NCBI RefSeq assembly: GCF_000226095.1
Contig: NC_016472.1
Location: 10,106,001-10,170,000 of the forward strand
Direction: 5' to 3'
DNA from: Thermothelomyces thermophilus ATCC 42464
Taxonomy: Eukaryota; Ascomycota; Sordariomycetes; Sordariales; Chaetomiaceae
Length of the DNA: 64,000 bases
Shown: in pieces, positions 58,811-64,000 of the stretch
How the letters are laid out: each line of letters begins with the position of its first letter
How positions within the stretch are numbered: position 1 is the first letter of the stretch
Made by a program: the position numbers and the translations under genes
The notes under the pieces: model-generated
Seen by the model: only the letters and a program-made list of their open reading frames with translations
What the model was told of the DNA's origin: nothing
Database searches by the model: none

Positions 58811-59817
58811 ACGTAATCTATACCCTGCTTATACGGCTACTCTGCTCGTATAGCTAAACCTCTACCTAAACCGCTACCTAATTTACCCCTAAACAGGAGA
58901 AATATCTAGGCAACAATAACAATTCCAATACCTAAACAGCTAAGTAGTATAGTTCAATTTAATCTAGTGATACTTTCCTTAGTATTACGTCTATCTATCT
59001 ACTTAAATAAGCTCTTATCTATCTTATATTCCTTCTAAACTAACTTGATAAAGCCTATAACTCTACAAAGTGCTATATACCGTTCCTTTTCCCTCTGTTT
59101 AACGGCTTCCTTTTCCTCCCTTTCCTACTTCCGTTCCTAAATCTCCTATATAGTTAGTACCTTGGCCTGGCCAAAGTGCTTCTTAGTCTTCTCTATCCGT
59201 CTGTCTTTGCTTTTATTAATAAGCTCCTGGTTAAGTGTAACTAGGAAGTCCTCCTTTAAAGTAGTGACCTGGCATTTTAGAGGAGTGTCGTAAAGCTAGG
59301 AGAAACAGGGGAGTCTTTAGACGGTAGCGGCCAAGGATTTTCTCTAGGTAGAAAGGAATCAAGCCAGCCCTATACTACGTGCCAGGGATATTCTTTAGAA
59401 TTGTCTTTTATGCCTGCTAATATATATAGAGGAACTAGAGGTTGTCGGAACTAGAGGTTGTCGGAACTAGAGGTTGTCAGAACATTAAAGAGCTTTACAG
59501 CCTATCGAATACTATAGACTTGTTTGGCATTTAGGGCGTTGATGCCAGGGCAATAGATGCCTCGTAGTTTGCGCGTTCTATCCGTCGGTTAGCAATAGTT
59601 GCTATAGTGTTTGAAGACGACAAACCGGTAGTTTAGTAGAAAATCCTACTGTTCGAATTGCTGGCTAAAAAGCTATTAAAGTGGCCACGAATTGCTGTTC
59701 GAATTGCTGTTCGAATTGCTATTTGAATTGGTAGAAGTTAGTGGAAATTAGTGGAAAATTGAAGTCAGATATCCCTGTACGAGCAGGGTAGCCATGCGAG
59801 CAGGGTACAGATTACGT
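58811..59817 (-). mobile_element. Internally deleted pogo/Fot-like DNA transposon (1.0 kb)
   Basis: Forty-bp terminal inverted repeats (58,811-58,850 and 59,778-59,817; ends ACGTAATCT) are bounded by TA on both sides, as in Tc1/mariner-pogo elements. On the minus strand near 59,530-59,620 a segment reading INALNAKQVYSI...AVKLFNV resembles the helix-turn-helix start of pogo/Fot transposases. A Lys/Arg/Glu-rich segment near 59,020-59,230 resembles their C-terminus. The central catalytic part is absent. Frameshifts and stops make it non-coding. Short tandem repeats occur inside. Confidence 0.7.
59431..59478 (+). repeat. 16-bp x3 exact tandem repeat
   Basis: The unit GGAACTAGAGGTTGTC occurs three times exactly, followed by a partial copy, inside the pogo-like element. 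A second short repeat (ATTGCTGTTCGA-type, about three copies) lies at about 59,688-59,730. Confidence 0.9.
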
Positions 59818-59969
59818 TATAATAATTCTAGAGCGTTTTAGTAAGCTATCTTTCTAAGGTTAATAGACCTACTCTAACTAGCTAAGTACTAACAGAGCCT
59901 ACTATGCCTAGAGAGTCCAAAGTGCCTATAATGCCCTAAATACCTGTAATGCCCGAAGTGCCTATAGTA
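59818..59969. other. Spacer between two TIR elements
   Basis: Contains several imperfect repeats of a GCCTATAATGCCC-like unit (about 59,890-59,965). Nothing else recognised. Confidence 0.45.
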
Positions 59970-60927
59970 GAGTGGGGTTAGAAAAGAGTTTGCCTACCTA
60001 CCTTTTCCACCCTCTAACTTCAAAGACATATAGAACATGTAAAACAGGGCCAAACTGCTACTAAATTGATATTATAACTATAGCTATTTTAGTACTTGAT
60101 TAGGCCACCTTTGATTAAGCCAAAGATCTATCCTTTTCTCTATACCTATAACTAAATTGACTAGGAATTTAATAGGTATTTAGCTCTAGACTTCCTATAA
60201 TATTACAACTATCTAAGCTACTATCTTGATCTAATGCTACCTTTTAGAGATTTTTATCTTTATCTAGTACTAGAAATTTTTAATTGGACTAAGGTCTAGG
60301 CTCTATAGTAGCTACTAGGGTAGCTAAAACTTAGTAAACCTTGATAGCCCTCTTTGATAGCTAAATAAACTTCCTATAGTAATATATTACCCTATCCTCT
60401 TATAATTATACCCTAAAGCTATATATTAACCTAATAAAGGGAAAGAAATATAGTATAAAGATCTAGTTAGTATATTTAAGTTAGTTTAATTAGGTATCTT
60501 AGGGCAAGGTAGTATAAGTAATTTAAAGATATCTATTTAATTAGCTATTATATACTATAGAAAGTACTAGATAGCTTAGTTATCTATCTTAGGAAGTCTT
60601 CTAGATTTAGGCTTTAATTAGAATAGCTTATTAGCTCTATTAGTAAGGTTATATTTAACTTTTAAAATAGTATAGTTAATAGTCTAATTTAATAAGCTAA
60701 TATAGGCTATACTTTAAATCTAGCCAAATAGAGGCTGTAAATTAAGGATTTTTAGAATTCTATAAGTTCCTAGCGAGTAGTCCTTAGTCTAGGAGCTATC
60801 TTATAATATTAAAGAGGAGGTTAAAGATAGAAAAGTCGGCGTAGCCGTCGTTAAAGTTAAAAGGGGGTAGTAATTTAGAAGTAGATTACCAGGGTTAAAG
60901 TAAGCAATCACTTTTCTGACCCCACTA
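59970..60927. mobile_element. Second TIR element bounded by TA (0.96 kb), degenerate
   Basis: The ends read AGTGGGGTTAGAAAAG (left) and, inverted, AGTGGGGTCAGAAAAG (right), with weaker similarity extending to about 33 bp. TA lies immediately outside both ends. The interior is AT-rich with no transposase motif I can recognise. It is probably a non-autonomous or decayed Tc1/mariner-type element. Confidence 0.55.
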
Positions 60928-62076
60928 TACCTAGAGTACCCCCTAGGCATAGCAAATATACTACTATTGTCTAACGAATATAGGCGTTAACCTAAGGAAG
61001 ATAGACTTTATTAGAGAGAGCTAGAGTATCTAATATAAAGAAGATGTTAGTAATAGACTTAGAAGTAGTTAGGCCAGAGGAAAGCGATATAACTACTAGT
61101 AAATCGACCTCCTTTAATTATAAGTAAAATAGCAAATTAAATGCTATTTTAAATACTTAAAATAAGCCTAGTTTTAAAGTATTACATAAGTCTAGAAGCT
61201 AGGTTAGTAAAAAAGTATCTAAGTATCTATTATAGTATTAGCTAACTATACTATATACTAAGACCTTAGTATCCTAGGATAAGGATAGACTTTTATAGCT
61301 AACCTCTATATATAAAGGTATTTATTAATATTAGGTTAGTATACTATAAGCTAGATCTAAAAGGTAGAGAAGTAAAGCTATAGGTAAACTAGACTATTAA
61401 GAAAAGTCTTTTAGTTCCCTAGACCTAGGATAGTCCTTTAGGTTTATCTACCTAAAGGAATACTACCTTTTATAAGATTATTAATAGACTTCTAGACACC
61501 ATATATAAACTTTAGATTAATAAGAGCAAAGTTAGCTATAAATCCTTAGATAGAGGTAGATGTTCTTATAGCTAGATAAAGGACCAAAGTGACAATAAGA
61601 TTAAGGAGATCTAGACCTACTTGTCTACTATCTAAGAGTCTTAATAGAAGAAGAAGAATAGGGGATTTTGGCTAAGCTTAACCTTAGCTACCCTTTATAG
61701 CTATTATTATTATAGTAACTAGATATATACTTTACCTATAGATATCTAATCCTTATAGAGGATATTTATTATAGGTTTATCTATTAGCTTATTTTTAAGT
61801 AAGTCTTAGGTAAGAAGCACCCTAGTCTTCTAAAGAGCTAGAGAGTTAAGATCCTTAGTAAGGATATAGCTATTATAGCTATACCTATAAAGTAAACTGT
61901 TCTAGTTATAGAGTAATCTAAGTAGAATATTACTATTTTAAATATTAGTAAAGATAAGGGTAATAGTATTTATTATAATTAAATACTAAAGCTTATCCTT
62001 TATAAGTCAATACTTCCTTTAAACTATAATTTTAGCTATAATATCTAAGATTATTAATAAAAAGACCTTACTTCTA
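60928..62076. other. AT-rich relic sequence, no gene
   Basis: About 1.15 kb of AT-rich, stop-rich sequence. Some stretches look like decayed coding sequence (around 60,990-61,100) but no family can be named. Confidence 0.45.
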
Positions 62077-64000
62077 GAGCTTCTCTTGTATCTTTGCGAA
62101 TACCCTACTGAAACATATAAAGCTACTATCACTAGAAAGCTCTTGAAAAGCACTATCTAATGCTACCACTTTTAACCGCGTGCAAGCCGTTACGGCTATA
62201 TAATAGGCATCGCGAGTGTAGAAGCCGGACCTAACCGTAATCCGACCGTACCTTATACAACCGTCAAAATTTTCACTATATAGACTACCTAGCGCCCCTA
62301 AATAGAATGGCAATTTAAAGCCTACCGCTAAGCCACTAAGTAAGGAGGCCTATAGCTTTAAACTAATTAAAGGGGGGCCTATTATAGGCCAACTTTACCT
62401 TAGATATTAAGGAACTAAAGGGTCTTATTATATAACTAGTTAACCTTATACTAAGCCTTAAATAAGGTAAGATATAGGACCTTGCTAATAAGCTTTTATA
62501 GGGCCTTATAATTACTATTATAGGCCTAGTTCTAAACTTATAGGAACTTATAGCTAAGGAAGCTAAAAAGGGGCTTAAAGAAGCCTTTAAGGCTACCCCT
62601 ACCTTAACCTAGGTATAGGTAGCTATAGGCTTATAATAAAGAGTAATAGGCCCCTAGGGAGGCCTATCATTAGCTAAGGCAGTATTATTATAGGCCTTAT
62701 AAAAGGTTATAATATAGAATATAAGCCTATAAAAAGACCTTAAAGCCTAGACCCTAGCTAAGATAGTCTAAGTAATTAATAGGGCTTCTAACTATTAGGG
62801 AGCTATTATAGCTAGGAAACTCCTAAGTAGGGATATAATAGTAGTCTTTAAGGATAAAGCTACTAAGGATTAGTATTTAGCTAATAAGCGTTAGATAGCT
62901 ATAGCCTTTAGAGAGGAGGCTAGGGAGGTTAATAGGGCCTATATAGTCCTAGCTAAAGGAGTCTAGAAGGAAGAGCTATAGGGGGTTAGCAAATAGGACT
63001 TTAAGGGAGTTATAGGCCTGTAATTAGTTAAAATGGTCAAATTCCGGCTGCTAAAGAGCCTATAAAGAAAGTAAGCTATAGTATTCCTAGATTTATAGGA
63101 CCTCGAAGAGGCCTAGAAAGCCTATAATAAGGGTATAGTCTAGGACGCTTAAGTACTAGATTATAAGCCTTATTATAATACCCTAGAGCTAAGATAATAC
63201 TTCAGGTATTAGAGCTTTAGCTATACCTAATAGTATTATTAGTAGCTAGCCTATTATAGCTATTATAGTATAAAGGCCTATAAGGAGGGAGGAAGACTAG
63301 GGAGGCCTAATGCCTTACCTACTCTAACTAGCTCCCTTATAGGTATATAGCCTATAATAGCCCCTATATAGCCTAGTATAAGGGTTACCTAAAGAAAGTT
63401 AAGGCCTAGGAGAAGGCTAGAGAGGCTTACTAATATAGACCTCGAACCTTTTAATTACTAGAGTAGTTATATTAAAAGCTAGCCTTTAAGTTTAGTAGCT
63501 AGCTAGATAATAATAACTATTACTAAACTAGGGCTAAATGCCCTTATAAGAGGCTTACCCTAGCCTAGTAAATAGCTAAAAGTACCTTATTTAATACCTA
63601 ATAGACCTATATCTCCTTCTTATAGCCTAGAACCCCCTCCTTTTCGTAACTAGCCAAGGGGGTAATAGCTATAGAGCCTATTATTATACCCTTAGCCTCT
63701 ACCCTAGCTACCTTAAATATAAATTAAGATCCTCTAGTAGAATATCTAAGGTAATAAATAGGCCCTAGAGGTCTTATTAGAAGAGGCTAAATATAACCTA
63801 CTAGCTATCTAAGAGCTATAGATTAACTAATTTATATGGTTAATATATTACTCTAAGGCTTTAAACTACTATCTAATTTATAAGCCTAAGGGTAAGGTAA
63901 CTATTCTAGTAGTTAAACGATTCCTAGTTAGCTTATAAGACTATTTAATAGAGGAGAACTTGTATAAGGTAGCCTTTCTAGCCTTAAAAGAAAAAGGGTT
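62077..64000 (+). mobile_element. LINE-E, 5' part of a Tad1-like LINE running off the right edge
   Basis: Begins GAGCTTCTCTTGTATCTTTG and is co-linear with LINE-B from 33,300 (leader, then ORF1-like region), with abundant TAG/TAA stops. It covers about the first 1.9 kb of the 5.2-kb element. The minus-strand open frame 62,074-62,313 is a shadow of the leader. Confidence 0.88.

Overview
The window comes from a filamentous ascomycete, most probably a Sordariomycete. Protein-coding genes carry short GT-AG introns (52-307 nt, one of 439 nt) with CTAAC/CTGAC-like branch points, and the recognised proteins are fungal in type (a Zn2Cys6 regulator, a fungal UPF0643 protein, the fungal form of MIX23). 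The second half shows heavy repeat-induced point mutation (RIP). The species cannot be named from the sequence alone.

Positions 1-26,456 are a GC-balanced gene block holding ordinary single-copy genes. They are RRP1 (ribosome assembly, partial, minus), a cytosolic-type aspartate aminotransferase (plus), NAA15 (NatA N-terminal acetyltransferase auxiliary subunit, minus), MIX23 (mitochondrial intermembrane-space protein, minus), a Zn2Cys6 transcription factor (plus), a Gor1-like D-2-hydroxyacid dehydrogenase (minus), S-adenosylhomocysteine hydrolase (minus), eIF3 subunit h (minus), UPF0643 (minus) and a decayed mitochondrial carrier (minus). Exon structures were rebuilt by joining reading frames across consensus splice sites; every model has consistent phases and a plausible family length. 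There is no sign of a gene cluster or operon-like pathway. The interval 8,947-13,452 has no gene I can support. A 340-bp MITE-like inverted repeat lies in the RRP1-AAT intergenic region.

At about 26,460 the composition changes abruptly to an AT-rich, CpA/TpG-depleted block that runs to the window end (37.5 kb). All reading frames there are broken by TAG/TAA. It is a pile of dead transposons whose layers can be read from target-site duplications (TSDs). An old Tad1-like LINE on the minus strand (LINE-C) was split by a Ty3/gypsy element (Gypsy-2, 26,831-46,396, TSD ATCTT). Gypsy-2 received a 5'-truncated LINE-A (14-bp TSD) and a LINE-B. LINE-B was then split by a chromodomain-type gypsy element (Gypsy-1, 37,123-44,081, TSD AGGGG). 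Further right are a solo LTR of the Gypsy-1 family (TSD TTCTA), a full-length LINE-D (13-bp TSD), an internally deleted pogo/Fot-like element, a second TIR element, and the 5' part of LINE-E running off the end.

No tRNA, rRNA or CRISPR array was found. I see no undescribed biological system. The most informative content is the four-level nesting of repeats, the context-specific mutation pattern, and the pseudogene at the compositional border.
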